Assembly: GCA_023412665.1 (NCBI GenBank)
Contig: JAEZCA010000046.1
Location: forward strand, 62,001 to 126,000
Direction: 5' to 3'
Length of the DNA: 64,000 nucleotides
Source: Bacillota bacterium
GTDB lineage: Bacteria; Bacillota; Clostridia; Acetivibrionales; DTU013
The stretch's first letter is position 1; each line of letters starts with the position of its first letter. This document shows, piece by piece, positions 9,772 through 19,434 of this stretch. The translations under genes were made by a program, and so were the position numbers. The notes beneath the pieces are model-generated. The model was given only the letters and a program-made list of their open reading frames with translations, made no database searches and had not been told where the DNA came from.

Positions 9772-10887
9772 TTACTGTACCTCCTTTTTCTTCCTGCGCA
9801 GTTCTACCCTGTAGTTGATGAAAAACTCGCACCCTATCAGGAAAAATAACAGGATACCGGTGATAATGTCCGAAGCATTCTCGTTCAGGCCGTACTGGGT
9901 AGCTATCTGTATGGAGCCCTGCTGCATGAATATCAGAAATGCGGTTACAAGGATCATTGCCCACGGATTGAATTTTGACATCCATGCAACGATTATCGCG
10001 GTAAAGCCCCTGCCTCCACCGGTACTTATAGAGATCGTGTGGCTGCCGCCGCTTACGATGATAGCCCCCGCCAGGCCGCATATCGCACCGGACAGGATCA
10101 TTGTACGGATGATGATCTTTTTTACATCGATTCCGGCATATCTTGCCGTGTTGTGGCTTTCTCCGACAACAGCGATCTCATATCCGTGCTTGCTGTATTT
10201 CATATAAATATACATCACCACTGTTATTGCTAATACAATAACTACATTCCAGCCATAGGTCTGTCCGAACAGCTTTGGAAACCATCCGCTCTGGCTGGCT
10301 GAATTAATGATTCCCACGGTATTGGAGCCCTTGGGGTTCTCCCAGTATACGATGCAGAAATTGATGAACTGGATCGCAACATAGTTGAGCATGAGTGTAA
10401 ACAAAGTTTCGTTGGTATTGAAATACGCCTTGAACACAGCGGGGATAACTCCCCAGATGATTCCCGCAAGGCTGCTTACAGCAAAAATCAAAATAAGCAG
10501 CAGCCAGTTCGGCATGGAATCTCCGAAGTAAATCATCATTGCCGCCGTTGCGGCGCCGCCCATCAACAGCTGACCTTCCGCTCCTATGTTCCAGAATTTC
10601 ATCCGGAAGGCCGGAGTGAGCCCTATGGCAAGAATCAGCAGCGTCATCATTTCACGGACCGTGACCCAGAAGCGCCTGGTCTTGCCAACAGCTCCGTCGA
10701 TAATACCAAGATATACCTTGATGGGATTTTGTCCGGTGATCGCCACAATGACAAGCCCGCAGACAACTAGTGCAACCGCAACAGCTGCCAGCCGTATCAG
10801 CCATGCTTTAAGACTTGATATGCCGGCGCGTTTTGTTATTCTGATCAATGGTTCTCTATTTGAAATTACATTATTTTCAGCATTCAT
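9772..10887 (-). CDS. Nucleoside-type ABC transporter permease 1
   Basis: A 371-residue permease with a cytoplasmic N-terminus of about 30 residues and then multiple membrane segments. It carries the family segment FRMKFWNIGAEGQLLMGG near residues 100-117. The ATG at 10887 overlaps the TGA of the ATPase gene by four bases (ATGA), showing translational coupling. It is the first of two dissimilar permeases that form the heterodimeric channel used by BMP-type nucleoside importers such as NupPQ of Bacillus. Confidence 0.88.
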   Translation of the reverse strand: MNAENNVISNREPLIRITKRAGISSLKAWLIRLAAVAVALVVCGLVIVAITGQNPIKVYLGIIDGAVGKTRRFWVTVREMMTLLILAIGLTPAFRMKFWNIGAEGQLLMGGAATAAMMIYFGDSMPNWLLLILIFAVSSLAGIIWGVIPAVFKAYFNTNETLFTLMLNYVAIQFINFCIVYWENPKGSNTVGIINSASQSGWFPKLFGQTYGWNVVIVLAITVVMYIYMKYSKHGYEIAVVGESHNTARYAGIDVKKIIIRTMILSGAICGLAGAIIVSGGSHTISISTGGGRGFTAIIVAWMSKFNPWAMILVTAFLIFMQQGSIQIATQYGLNENASDIITGILLFFLIGCEFFINYRVELRRKKKEVQ

Positions 10888-12419
10888 TTCGTATGTCCAC
10901 CCTTTCCGGAGCCCGTCATCATAAGTCCGAGCTCTTCTTTTGCAGACTTACGCGCATCGACGATCCCTGCCACCTTCCCGCCGGCCAGTACCATGATGCG
11001 GTCACACAGCTCAAGCAGTACGTCCAGATCCTCTCCTACCAGGATCACTGCCACGCCCTTGCGTTTCTGTTCATTCAAAAGGTTATATATAGTATATGAA
11101 GAATTGATATCCAGTCCGCGGACCGGATACGCCACCATCAGCACGGTGGGGCTGGATGCGATTTCCCTTCCAAGCAGGATCTTCTGTACATTTCCGCCTG
11201 AAAGCTTTCTTACGGGAGTATCTACTCCCGGCGTGACCACATCGAGCTTGTTGACTACCTCCAGTGCCAGATCTCTGGGCTTTTTGCGGTCTGCATAGAA
11301 ATGCCTGCCGCTTTTATAACTCCTGAGCATCATGTTGTCGGTCAGGTCCATGGATCCGACAAGTCCCATTCCAAGCCTGTCCTCCGGGACAAATGCCAGG
11401 CTGATATGCAGGTCCCTTATATCGGCAGCCTTCATATCGGAAATCTTTTCTGTGGTTCCTTCCGGTGAATAATACAGTATCTCGCCGCTTTCGATGGTCT
11501 GAAGGCCCGCAATAGACTCCAGCAGCTCCTTCTGCCCGCTTCCGGCGATCCCGGCGATCCCGAGTATTTCGCCCCCGGAGGCATGGAAGGATACTTCCTT
11601 CAGGATGGTCAGGCCCTCCTTGTTTTTACTTGTTATTCCCCGTACCTCTAATCTCTTGCGGGGTTCTACCGGGTCGGTACGATCGATATCCAGGCTGATC
11701 TTTGCGCCTACCATCATTTCAGTCAGAGAATTCAATGTAGCCTCTGCGGTATTTATGGTATCGACATACTTGCCTTTGCGCAGAACTGCAACACGGTCCG
11801 ACAATTCAAGTACCTCGTTGAGCTTATGGGTAATGATGATAATTGATTTTCCGGCATTTCTCATATTGCGAAGGACGTCAAACAGCTTTTGGGTCTCCTG
11901 CGGAGTCAGAACTGCCGTGGGTTCATCAAGGATCAGTATATCGGCACCGCGGTATAACACTTTAACGATCTCCACCGTTTGCTTTTGTGATACGGACATA
12001 TCGTAGATCTTCTGTGAGGGTCTCAGGTCAAAGCCATATTTTTTTGCCAGCTCGTCGATCTCCGCTGTGATTTGGTTTATTTTCAGGAGCTCCTTGCCTG
12101 GCAGGCCCAAAATGATATTCTCCGCAGCCGATAACAGGCTTATAAGCTTGAAATGCTGGTGGATCATGCCGATACCAAGCGCAAAGGAATCCTTCGGAGA
12201 ACTGATGGTCACCTCTCTGCCGTTTACAAATATCTGGCCTTCATCCGGAAAATAAATCCCCGAGAGCATATTCATCAAAGTCGTTTTGCCGCTGCCGTTT
12301 TCCCCCAGTATGGAAAGGATCTCACCCTTCCTTACAGACAGGCTGACATTGTCATTTGCTATGACATCGCCGAAACGTTTCGTGACATTTTTCAATTCGA
12401 TCGCGTTTTCCTGTTTCAC
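10884..12419 (-). CDS. Nucleoside-type ABC transporter ATP-binding protein (tandem NBDs)
   Basis: A double-ATPase subunit of 511 residues, like RbsA/NupO. The first domain has Walker A GENGSGKTT (39-47), signature-like SVSQKQ and Walker B ILILDEPTAVL. The second has a degenerate Walker A (GIAGSGQKE), signature LSGGN and a VRGLD segment. One intact and one degenerate site is normal for this family. Translation begins at a GTG with GGAGG eight bases upstream. A stem-loop (12450-12480) separates it from the upstream binding-protein gene, which probably lowers its expression relative to that gene. Confidence 0.9.
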   Translation of the reverse strand: MKQENAIELKNVTKRFGDVIANDNVSLSVRKGEILSILGENGSGKTTLMNMLSGIYFPDEGQIFVNGREVTISSPKDSFALGIGMIHQHFKLISLLSAAENIILGLPGKELLKINQITAEIDELAKKYGFDLRPSQKIYDMSVSQKQTVEIVKVLYRGADILILDEPTAVLTPQETQKLFDVLRNMRNAGKSIIIITHKLNEVLELSDRVAVLRKGKYVDTINTAEATLNSLTEMMVGAKISLDIDRTDPVEPRKRLEVRGITSKNKEGLTILKEVSFHASGGEILGIAGIAGSGQKELLESIAGLQTIESGEILYYSPEGTTEKISDMKAADIRDLHISLAFVPEDRLGMGLVGSMDLTDNMMLRSYKSGRHFYADRKKPRDLALEVVNKLDVVTPGVDTPVRKLSGGNVQKILLGREIASSPTVLMVAYPVRGLDINSSYTIYNLLNEQKRKGVAVILVGEDLDVLLELCDRIMVLAGGKVAGIVDARKSAKEELGLMMTGSGKGGHTK

Positions 12420-12449
12420 AAAAAAATCCTCCGCCCACGCAAAACATTT

Positions 12450-12480
12450 ATGCGGAACTGCTGTAAAAGCAGTTCCGCAT
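12450..12480 (-). other. Intercistronic stem-loop after the BMP lipoprotein gene
   Basis: A perfect 13-bp inverted repeat, ATGCGGAACTGCT and AGCAGTTCCGCAT, with a 5-base loop, lying in the 80-base gap between the binding-protein stop and the ATPase start. No U-tract follows on the minus strand, so complete termination is unlikely. Stabilisation of the upstream mRNA is more plausible. Confidence 0.7.
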
Positions 12481-12499
12481 CTGATAAAAAGCTTATGTA

Positions 12500-13696
12500 T
12501 TATTTGGTTTTCTCATTGATGCCGTCGATTCTCAGGTCAAATGCAGGGGAAGAGATCAGCTCGGATTCATGGAAATATCCATCCTTCACATAATCGGCAT
12601 ATTTACCAAAGTTTTCGGCATCAGAGGTAATCAGGTCTTCAATTGCCTTGCCGCCGATTGTAAAGGTCTTTGTATCAAATACATGTAAAGTGCCTGCTTT
12701 GAGGGCGCCTTCCACTTCTTTTACCTTGTCTGCAGTTCCATTTGCAACTGCTTTGTCATTCAATGCAGAAATGGCAACAGCTCCGTCCTTGTAGCCCTGG
12801 CACCAGTCAGTAACGATGCTTGTACCGTCAACTACGCTCTTAACAGCATATGTGTAATAGGGACCCCAGTTGATTGTAGCGGAAGTCAGCGCACTGTTGG
12901 GAGCTACGACAGTCATGTCAATGTTGTATCCAACGCACGGAACACCTGCTTTTTCACTAGCGGTGGGAGCACCTGTGGTATCAGCATGCTGGCTGATCAG
13001 TACGCAGCCGTCAGCGATCAGCTGGCTGGCAACTTCGTTCTCGCCTGCCATATCAGCCCAGCTGTTGGTGTACTGTACTTCCATGGTCACTTCAGGAACA
13101 ATGCTCTTTGCTCCGAGGTAGAAGGAGGTAAAACCGGAAACCACTTCAGCATAAGGATATGCTCCGACATAGCCCATCTTTGCCTTGTCAGCCGTGATTT
13201 TTCCGCTGTCGATCATTTCCTTCAGCTTAAGGCCTGCTACGACGCCCGAAACATAACGGGATTCATAAACAGCCGTGAAGTAGTTGTGAATGTTGGGAAG
13301 TCCCGAGGATTTTGCCTGATATCCTGTTGCATGGCAGAACTGGATATTCGGGAACTCTTTTGCAGCCTGGATCATATAGCTCTCATGTCCGAAGCTGTTT
13401 GCAAATATGATAGTGCAGCCCTGTTCAGCCAAATCAACGGCTGCATCATAGCAGGACTCATCTTCCTTGATGTTTGTCTTTTCGATAACCTGATCATCCT
13501 TCAGGCCCAGGTTCTTTTTCATCTGGTTGATTCCCGCCATATGTGCGGCTGTGTAACCTTCGTTCTCATCTCCGATGTAGATGATCCCGACCTTGATAGA
13601 CTTGCCTGCCGAGCCGTTGTCGGCTCCGGTGCCGCAGCCGGCAAACAGGCTGACGACCATTACCACTGCAAGCATCAATCCCAATACTCTTTTCAT
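12500..13696 (-). CDS. BMP (PnrA-like) nucleoside-binding lipoprotein
   Basis: The extracellular substrate receptor of the importer, 398 residues. The signal sequence ends in lipobox LFAGC with the lipid-modified Cys at residue 21. The mature part shows BMP/Med features: KVGIIYIGDENEGYTAAHM, an IFANSFGHE loop, and a C-terminal half with AVAISALNDKA. The ATG at 13696 follows AGGAGG. It is transcribed after xpt under the guanine riboswitch, supporting purine nucleosides as ligands; the family is often specific for guanosine, inosine or adenosine. Which one cannot be read from sequence. Confidence 0.9.
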   Translation of the reverse strand: MKRVLGLMLAVVMVVSLFAGCGTGADNGSAGKSIKVGIIYIGDENEGYTAAHMAGINQMKKNLGLKDDQVIEKTNIKEDESCYDAAVDLAEQGCTIIFANSFGHESYMIQAAKEFPNIQFCHATGYQAKSSGLPNIHNYFTAVYESRYVSGVVAGLKLKEMIDSGKITADKAKMGYVGAYPYAEVVSGFTSFYLGAKSIVPEVTMEVQYTNSWADMAGENEVASQLIADGCVLISQHADTTGAPTASEKAGVPCVGYNIDMTVVAPNSALTSATINWGPYYTYAVKSVVDGTSIVTDWCQGYKDGAVAISALNDKAVANGTADKVKEVEGALKAGTLHVFDTKTFTIGGKAIEDLITSDAENFGKYADYVKDGYFHESELISSPAFDLRIDGINEKTK

Positions 13697-13832
13697 TCTT
13701 TCATCCTCCTAATTCTTTCTATAATATAGACTTATATAACATAATGCTTCTACGCTTATGCCCCTATCTTAAAACCTTCTATGTACCGCCTACGCCTTAT
13801 GAGAAAGCTTCTGCGCCTCTTCCCATGTGCCC

Positions 13833-14402
13833 CTATCTAAAAACGACTTTGCCCTCTGCCATCGAATCAACGATTGCCAGGGATTCAAGCCTTATTCCGC
13901 TGCTGCGCAATTCCTTGCCGCCCTGCTGAAAGCCTTTTTCAATAACGATCCCGACTCCGGCCAGCGATGCCCCGGCCTGATTGACAATGTCGACCAACCC
14001 GCTTACTGCTTTCCCCTCTGCAAGGAAATCATCAAGGATAAGTACTTGATCATTCTCACACAGATATTTTTTTGATACCCTGATCTTATAGCTTTTCTGA
14101 CGTGTAAACGAGTACACTGCACTTTCAAAAACCTCGGGATCCTGGTTCAATGCCTCGGTTTTTTTTGCAAAAACAACAGAGACTCCAAGGTGCAATGCCG
14201 CAAAACATGCAATTGCAATACCTGAAGCCTCTACGGTCAATACCTTTGTTATTTTTTGATCTTCGAATCTTCTCTTGAATTCCAGTCCGATATCGTTTAA
14301 AAGGGACACATCCAACTGATGGTTTAAAAAACTGTCCACCTTGAGAATATGGGTTCCTATTACACAGCCTTCAGCCAATATCTTCTGCTTTAACTCTTCC
14401 AT
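13833..14402 (-). CDS. xpt: Xanthine phosphoribosyltransferase
   Basis: A cytoplasmic purine salvage enzyme that makes XMP from xanthine and PRPP (often also GMP from guanine), 189 residues, the usual length. The PRPP-binding loop is VLILDDFLAEGKA near residues 126-138, and VEASGI (58-63) forms the pyrophosphate region. It is the first gene after the guanine riboswitch and is followed at 136 bases by the BMP importer genes, so base recovery and uptake are co-regulated. GGGG 13 bases before the ATG is a somewhat distant ribosome binding site. Confidence 0.95.
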   Translation of the reverse strand: MEELKQKILAEGCVIGTHILKVDSFLNHQLDVSLLNDIGLEFKRRFEDQKITKVLTVEASGIAIACFAALHLGVSVVFAKKTEALNQDPEVFESAVYSFTRQKSYKIRVSKKYLCENDQVLILDDFLAEGKAVSGLVDIVNQAGASLAGVGIVIEKGFQQGGKELRSSGIRLESLAIVDSMAEGKVVFR

Positions 14403-14506
14403 GATCAGATCAATTCCCCTTCAGTCCATAAATTCAGCAAAGAGGAATGCTTCACATATCCATCATGAAAGACTGGAAATGTCGTCAATGGAATGACAGC
14501 AGCGAG

Positions 14507-14574
14507 ACCTCGTAGCCGGCTGTTAACGGCAGCCTGTAGATACTTTCGGACCTTATTACCGAAATTATACGAGA
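14507..14574 (-). promoter_or_regulatory. Purine riboswitch aptamer, guanine type
   Basis: On the minus strand the conserved three-way junction can be read. P1 is CTCGTA/TACGAG (14568-14573 with 14509-14514). P2 is TTCGG/CCGAA with loop TAATAAGG. The J2/3 segment is GTATCTAC. P3 is GGCTG/CAGCC with loop CCGTTAA. The base just before the 3' strand of P1 is C, the position equivalent to C74, which predicts guanine or hypoxanthine rather than adenine as ligand. It lies about 107 bases before the xpt start. I could not assign a clear terminator/antiterminator pair, so the expression platform is undecided. Confidence 0.92.
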
Positions 14575-14603
14575 ATACGACAAAATATTTAGTCCACTAG
14601 GTT

Positions 14604-14632
14604 ATTTTAGCTTGTAGGCACTCAAAAATCAA
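14604..14632 (-). promoter_or_regulatory. Promoter of the riboswitch-xpt operon
   Basis: TTGATT (14627-14632) and TAAAAT (14604-14609) on the minus strand, spaced by 17 bases. The start would be near 14597, some 24 bases before the aptamer. With the aptamer this accounts for the 14403-14714 gap; nothing else was seen there. Confidence 0.65.
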
Positions 14633-14714
14633 GTATATCATTGAATATAATAGATATCATATATGATCAATTAGATTGGGTATATGGATTGTATAGATTG
14701 CACACTTTTCTGTG

Positions 14715-16622
14715 CTACACCTTTTTTCTTGGATCTATGGAGAACCGGATCCTTTCACCCTTCAGACCTGCAAAGGGACCGGCCGGCCGCAGACCTGCAG
14801 CTGCCTTGCCAAAATAGTCGGTGGTGACTTTTTTGTCCGCTTCTACCTTCGGCAGAGCATTGTTGTACCGGATTTCCATGGTCAGGTCGTCGCTGTTGAT
14901 GTCGATCTCCAGGTCACCGCTGCAGCCTGTGGTATCAAACCCGCAGAATTCCTGCCATGTTGGTAGATCCAGGCACATCTCCGGCTCGGGATACATTACC
15001 CTGAGGTATCCGGGAGGCATCCTGACATACGCATTTCCCTCGGCTGAGTTATGCTCGTTTGGCAGTATGATCGCAGCTTCACCGCACTGATAAAAGAGGT
15101 TGTTGAAAAATTTGTTTTCTCTTGATGTACCGCCCCGCTTTGGCATCAGCCTGAAGGCCACCACCTTCGCAAAAAAGCCGGCCTTGTTGCACCTGCCGAT
15201 AAGGTTGTTGACGATCCTCAGCCTGTCGGTACCCTCAAGATAAATGCCGTAGCCGTTGCTGACATCAAGCTCCGTGGTTTTGTACCAGCCGGAGGAGCCG
15301 GGCTCTGACGGTACCGCATTCCTGTCGTATCTTCCTTCCACATTCCAGATGATATTATTGTCGATAAGGTTTTCCTCATCCCGGGTGCATTCGATGAATA
15401 TGTGCTCCCTGGAGTTTATTCCGTCAAGGAACAGGTTTGATGTGACACGGTTGTTGTGGTTGCCCACATCCATCCACAATGCATCGCAGCCGTAGCACTC
15501 CTTTATGATGTTGCGCCTGATAAGGGAGTTGACCGAATTGTGTACCTTTATGCCTCCCGCTTCCCAGGAAAGCTCCATTCGCTGCCAGCCTGTACCGGTG
15601 ATCAGGTTGTCCTCGATAAGCATCTTCTTTACGAATAAACCGGCAATACCACACACTCCGGCATCCTTTATCGTGTTGCGGCGGATGATGGTGTTTCCGA
15701 TGATCTGCTCTTCTGTCCAGTTATGGTGCCAGCATTCATTTCCGCAGTCTATGCCGGTGGCATTGGACCAGTCGATAGTACAGTCTTCAATGATCCAGTG
15801 ATGCCCGCGGTAGCAGGAAAGAGCCCCTCGCTGTGGAACCGGGGCGCCAGTGGCCGCGTGGGCCATTGTCAGCCCTTTTACCTTTATATAGGACAGGAAC
15901 GGAACCTTGGGAGCAAAGCATTGCTCGCGGTTCGTAAGCTCGATGAAATGGTTCTTCGGATCATCGTCTCCGTTCAGGCGGATATGCACCTTCTGTCCGT
16001 TTGCCTCGACCCAGTAGGAATTCTCATTTTCGGTAAGCATATAATACAGCGGCACCTGCTTCATTGGCCTGCCGTCGACAAATACCATCCCTCTTCTGTT
16101 CAGGTAGGTCGTCATATCCGTCTTGTCATATTCGATGAACAGTCTGTCATGAAGGATGTTCACGGCACAGAACGGATTATAGCCCTTGAAATCCTCGGGA
16201 TCCAGTTCGATCTCCCATATCCTTACATTGTCCGTATTCACATTGGAGGCGCCGAAGCCCCTGACCATCCTCCATCCGACACTGGGCCTGAATTCCCTGA
16301 CCTCCACCGAGGCTTTGATGATAACCTCCTGCCCGTCAAAGGCTTCATAGCTAATCATTTTCTCCGGGCTCAGGCCTCCCATGGCAGGCTGGACCGTTTC
16401 ACGGTACGTTCCTCCATGTATCAGCACCCTTGTCCCGGGAGTCGCTGCCTTTGCTGCAGCATTGATCGTCTTTAGGGGCATTGACTCCGTACCCGGGTTT
16501 TCATCGGATGCGCTCGGATTTTGAGCGTCCACATGGATCTCGCGGTCATATTTCTGAGGGACTTCCCAGAACTCGAACAATTGGCCGTTTGGCAATATTG
16601 CAGTTTGATCAGGCTGACTCAT
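14715..16622 (-). CDS. Right-handed beta-helix protein (pectate-lyase-like fold), possible glycan-active enzyme
   Basis: A 635-residue protein beginning at ATG 16622 after AGGAC-AGGAT. An N-terminal DUF1565-like strand region (IHVDAQNPSASDENPGT, then IHGGTYRETV) leads into many parallel beta-helix rungs rich in NNxI and NxIIRRN-type repeats between residues ~270 and 520. No signal peptide is visible, so it should act in the cytoplasm on imported oligosaccharides. It is the last gene of the arabinoxylan-type run, 18 bases after the carboxylesterase. Folds like this occur in lyases, epimerases and glycoside hydrolases; I cannot choose the reaction. A pectin- or xylan-side-chain role is inferred from context only. 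Confidence 0.7.
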   Translation of the reverse strand: MSQPDQTAILPNGQLFEFWEVPQKYDREIHVDAQNPSASDENPGTESMPLKTINAAAKAATPGTRVLIHGGTYRETVQPAMGGLSPEKMISYEAFDGQEVIIKASVEVREFRPSVGWRMVRGFGASNVNTDNVRIWEIELDPEDFKGYNPFCAVNILHDRLFIEYDKTDMTTYLNRRGMVFVDGRPMKQVPLYYMLTENENSYWVEANGQKVHIRLNGDDDPKNHFIELTNREQCFAPKVPFLSYIKVKGLTMAHAATGAPVPQRGALSCYRGHHWIIEDCTIDWSNATGIDCGNECWHHNWTEEQIIGNTIIRRNTIKDAGVCGIAGLFVKKMLIEDNLITGTGWQRMELSWEAGGIKVHNSVNSLIRRNIIKECYGCDALWMDVGNHNNRVTSNLFLDGINSREHIFIECTRDEENLIDNNIIWNVEGRYDRNAVPSEPGSSGWYKTTELDVSNGYGIYLEGTDRLRIVNNLIGRCNKAGFFAKVVAFRLMPKRGGTSRENKFFNNLFYQCGEAAIILPNEHNSAEGNAYVRMPPGYLRVMYPEPEMCLDLPTWQEFCGFDTTGCSGDLEIDINSDDLTMEIRYNNALPKVEADKKVTTDYFGKAAAGLRPAGPFAGLKGERIRFSIDPRKKV

Positions 16623-16640
16623 GATTATCCTGTCCTTTCT

Positions 16641-18176
16641 TCAGCTGTTCTTCCTGAAATACTCCTTTACGAGGAACTTCATCAGTTCGCTGGGCTGTTC
16701 TTTAACAAACTCTGCCGTATCTCCAAACAGCATGCCGTATGGAGCCTGTGAGGTGTACGGCTCCCACCGGGACATTTCTTCTCCTGTTGAATCCTTTCCA
16801 TTCGGATCCCCGGAGCGTATAAAGTTGGCCCAGTAATTGCACATCTGGCGTGCAAGGTCATAATGCTTGCCTACGAAGGGTCTCCAGCACTTAGCCAGCG
16901 TTTCGAAGAAGAACCACAGATCCACGGAGTGGAATGTTCCCGGGTTGTCCCAGCCGGGAATTTCGGCATCGAAAACATAGTAGTATAATGGTATACCTGT
17001 TTTGGTCTCGTCATTTGCCTGCCCAAGGATTCGGATCCCGTATTCCAGCCCGCTTACCGATGCTCTTTTTCTTACTTCTTCTAAATCACCCGAATCGGCC
17101 CTGCAAATCGAAAGAAATTCGTCGGCATGCTCTCCGAACATTTCTGCGGCCAGGCTCCTGAATTCCTCAATGGTTTTCACCTGCGGGGCATTGAAAAACT
17201 CGGAAGAAGTGTTGCCCATCAGGACCGGTACCATCCATCGCTTGTTTTTTAAAAACAGCTCATATGCATGTCCTACGCAGAACTTTTCATCAACGACAGT
17301 TCCCCATATCATGCTCCAAAAATTCTTGTATTCCAGCGATTTGTCCCGGATATATACTGCGTCCAGCTTGCGGGCTTCCGTCAGTGATTTGACGCCTAAA
17401 AATTCAAAGAATTCAGCGCCCTCACGCTCAGCATCCCTGAGTGTGCGCTTGACGAGCGGTGTGCGGTTACCCGGATAGAGTGGTGCAATGATGCCGCTCT
17501 CTATGATGGCCCTCTGAAAGAGCCCTTCATTTTGAGGCGATGTGAGCTGGCTCAATACGCTTCCGCCGCCGGCTGACTGCCCGCCTATCGTGATGTTGTC
17601 GGGATCGCCGCCAAAGGCTGCAATGTTGCGTTTGACCCACCTGGTGCCAAACTGCTGGTCCAGATGGCCGAAATTAGCCGGAGCTTCCGGTGCCTCCGCC
17701 GTTATTTCAGGATGGCACAGGAATCCAAAAGCATTGAGGCGGTAGTTGACGGTTACTACAACGATCCCTCTGCGGGCTATACGCTCACCGTCAAATTCCA
17801 TTTCGGCAGTGTTTCCTACCTGAAGCCCTCCTCCGAAATACCATACATACACCGGCAGCTTCTCGTCTGCTCTTTTTGCAGGTGTCCACACATTTAGATA
17901 TAGGCAGTCCTCGTCCATCGGGATATCCGGGTCAACGGCCCATTCCCTGGTATATATATCACTTTCATCGATTCCGATTTTAGGCTGCATGGAAACAGGT
18001 GCGAAGTCAAACGCTTTCAGCACGCCGTCCCAATCCTTTGCAGGCTGTGGTGCACGCCAGCGGTTTTCTCCCACAGGCGGTGCGGCAAATGGGATCCCCT
18101 TGAATGCGGTGATCCTGGGATCGGCAGCCTGTATTCCTTGAATAACGCCATTTTCAACTCTTACTTTTCTGAGCAT
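16641..18176 (-). CDS. Type-B carboxylesterase
   Basis: A serine esterase of the PnbA/acetylcholinesterase family, 511 residues, no signal peptide. The nucleophile is Ser201 in GQSAG (IGGQSAGGGS), where Gln replaces the more common Glu. The oxyanion-hole loop is FGGGLQVG near residues 114-121. The N-terminal pattern GIPFAAPPVGENRW and the EDCLYLNVWTP segment are typical. It lies in the same minus-strand run as an arabinofuranosidase, a CE1-like esterase and a sugar importer, so removal of acetyl or hydroxycinnamoyl groups from imported xylo-oligosaccharides is plausible but not proven. Confidence 0.85.
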   Translation of the reverse strand: MLRKVRVENGVIQGIQAADPRITAFKGIPFAAPPVGENRWRAPQPAKDWDGVLKAFDFAPVSMQPKIGIDESDIYTREWAVDPDIPMDEDCLYLNVWTPAKRADEKLPVYVWYFGGGLQVGNTAEMEFDGERIARRGIVVVTVNYRLNAFGFLCHPEITAEAPEAPANFGHLDQQFGTRWVKRNIAAFGGDPDNITIGGQSAGGGSVLSQLTSPQNEGLFQRAIIESGIIAPLYPGNRTPLVKRTLRDAEREGAEFFEFLGVKSLTEARKLDAVYIRDKSLEYKNFWSMIWGTVVDEKFCVGHAYELFLKNKRWMVPVLMGNTSSEFFNAPQVKTIEEFRSLAAEMFGEHADEFLSICRADSGDLEEVRKRASVSGLEYGIRILGQANDETKTGIPLYYYVFDAEIPGWDNPGTFHSVDLWFFFETLAKCWRPFVGKHYDLARQMCNYWANFIRSGDPNGKDSTGEEMSRWEPYTSQAPYGMLFGDTAEFVKEQPSELMKFLVKEYFRKNS

Positions 18177-18211
18177 ATGTCGGTCACTCCGTTCTTTTAT
18201 ATATTAACAAT

Positions 18212-19324
18212 TCATTTTATCCCGTCCAGTATAATATCCATGACGTTCGCCATGCCATTATTCTCACTGTCAGGGTTAATAGCAGCATTGTTATTGCCAA
18301 ATATAAGCCGGGCAAAATTGTATGCACTATTGTGCCATACCGAGAAATCATGGATTCCATCTTTCAAAATTACTCTGTAAAAATTGCCGAGGCTTGTCCC
18401 GGCAGCCTTTTCAAGACCATTGACTGCTTTCATATAGCCGACATTATATGCGAGCTCATCCAAATCCCCACATGCCATATAGAGCAGGTCCAGCTTGTGT
18501 CCACAGGATGCAATACTTTTACCCAGGAAGTCTCCTCCGCTCGATGTGGGTGCATTGGAAAAGGCGCCGGCATATGCAAATAGATCCAGCATTCCGGGCA
18601 CCGGCACTGTAATGTCAAGCCCGTTGTTCCAGCTGCTGGCAGTTCCGGTATACATGGTCGAATCACACCTGTACCCTCCGAGGATCAGATTCGTCACCTG
18701 CATCCCGCCCATTGACAGTCCTCCTATTGCTCTGTGCATCCGATTATAGGCAATGCCCTCGGAGGAGGTGTCTTTAATGTCTGCCAATGTGTTAAACTCC
18801 GATTCAATAAAGGGTATGAGATCATATCTCAGTTCATAATCAAAGTAGTAGAAACCGAGTATGTTGGTCCCTCTGGTATTGAATGTGCTATCAGTCCAGT
18901 CATGCGAGCTTCTTCCCTCAGGAAGCACGATGATCATCGGTTGGATTTCACCGTTTGCGATAAGGTGGTCAAAAATATTGCACAGTATATAATTTCTGCC
19001 ATTCTTTGCTGCTCCGCCGCTCAACCACTCGAAACGGCTGCCGCCGACTCCATGGAGAAGGTATAATACATTGTACCTGTCGGAGCGTCTGTTTCTATCG
19101 TAGCCTTTCGGCAGGTAAACAGAGCATTTCTTTGTGATCGCTTCTCCCTCAGCTGTTTCCCTTCCTGCTTCCTTAGGAGAAATATTCCGGTCCGTCACAA
19201 GCTGCCGTAGTGGATTTATATAATTCCCGACACGGTATGATACCTCGATCACTTTGCCCTGAAGCTCTGTACAGGCTGCATTCTTGTAGCTTTCGGGCAT
19301 CATTGCCACTGCATTGTAGCACAT
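18212..19324 (-). CDS. Feruloyl/acetyl esterase-like alpha/beta hydrolase (CE1/esterase D type)
   Basis: A 370-residue esterase related to the feruloyl-esterase domain of XynZ. The chosen start is ATG 19324, preceded by AGGAGG; an upstream in-frame ATG at 19384 lacks a ribosome binding site. Motifs: LYLLHGVGG (oxyanion region, ~87-95), nucleophile Ser204 in GGLSMGG, and a likely catalytic His in DGIHDFSVW near the C-terminus. No signal peptide is seen. Its place after the sugar importer genes suggests cleavage of ferulate or acetate from arabinoxylan fragments inside the cell. Confidence 0.8.
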   Translation of the reverse strand: MCYNAVAMMPESYKNAACTELQGKVIEVSYRVGNYINPLRQLVTDRNISPKEAGRETAEGEAITKKCSVYLPKGYDRNRRSDRYNVLYLLHGVGGSRFEWLSGGAAKNGRNYILCNIFDHLIANGEIQPMIIVLPEGRSSHDWTDSTFNTRGTNILGFYYFDYELRYDLIPFIESEFNTLADIKDTSSEGIAYNRMHRAIGGLSMGGMQVTNLILGGYRCDSTMYTGTASSWNNGLDITVPVPGMLDLFAYAGAFSNAPTSSGGDFLGKSIASCGHKLDLLYMACGDLDELAYNVGYMKAVNGLEKAAGTSLGNFYRVILKDGIHDFSVWHNSAYNFARLIFGNNNAAINPDSENNGMANVMDIILDGIK

Positions 19325-19434
19325 GATATGTCCTCCTCGATCAGTTGATTTCATTAGCGGCGCAGGCCATTGCCCCCTTTCCAATTATAACGCATCGTTC
19401 AAAAGAAAGCTTCAGGGAAATGGTAAAGACAATG

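Noticed and set aside
12986..13729. 247-residue open frame antisense to the BMP lipoprotein gene
   Set aside because: Composition mirrors the lipoprotein codons and no start signal is present.
15723..16475. 250-residue open frame antisense to the beta-helix gene
   Set aside because: It has no ribosome binding site or recognisable motif and lies opposite a well-supported gene; treated as a shadow frame.
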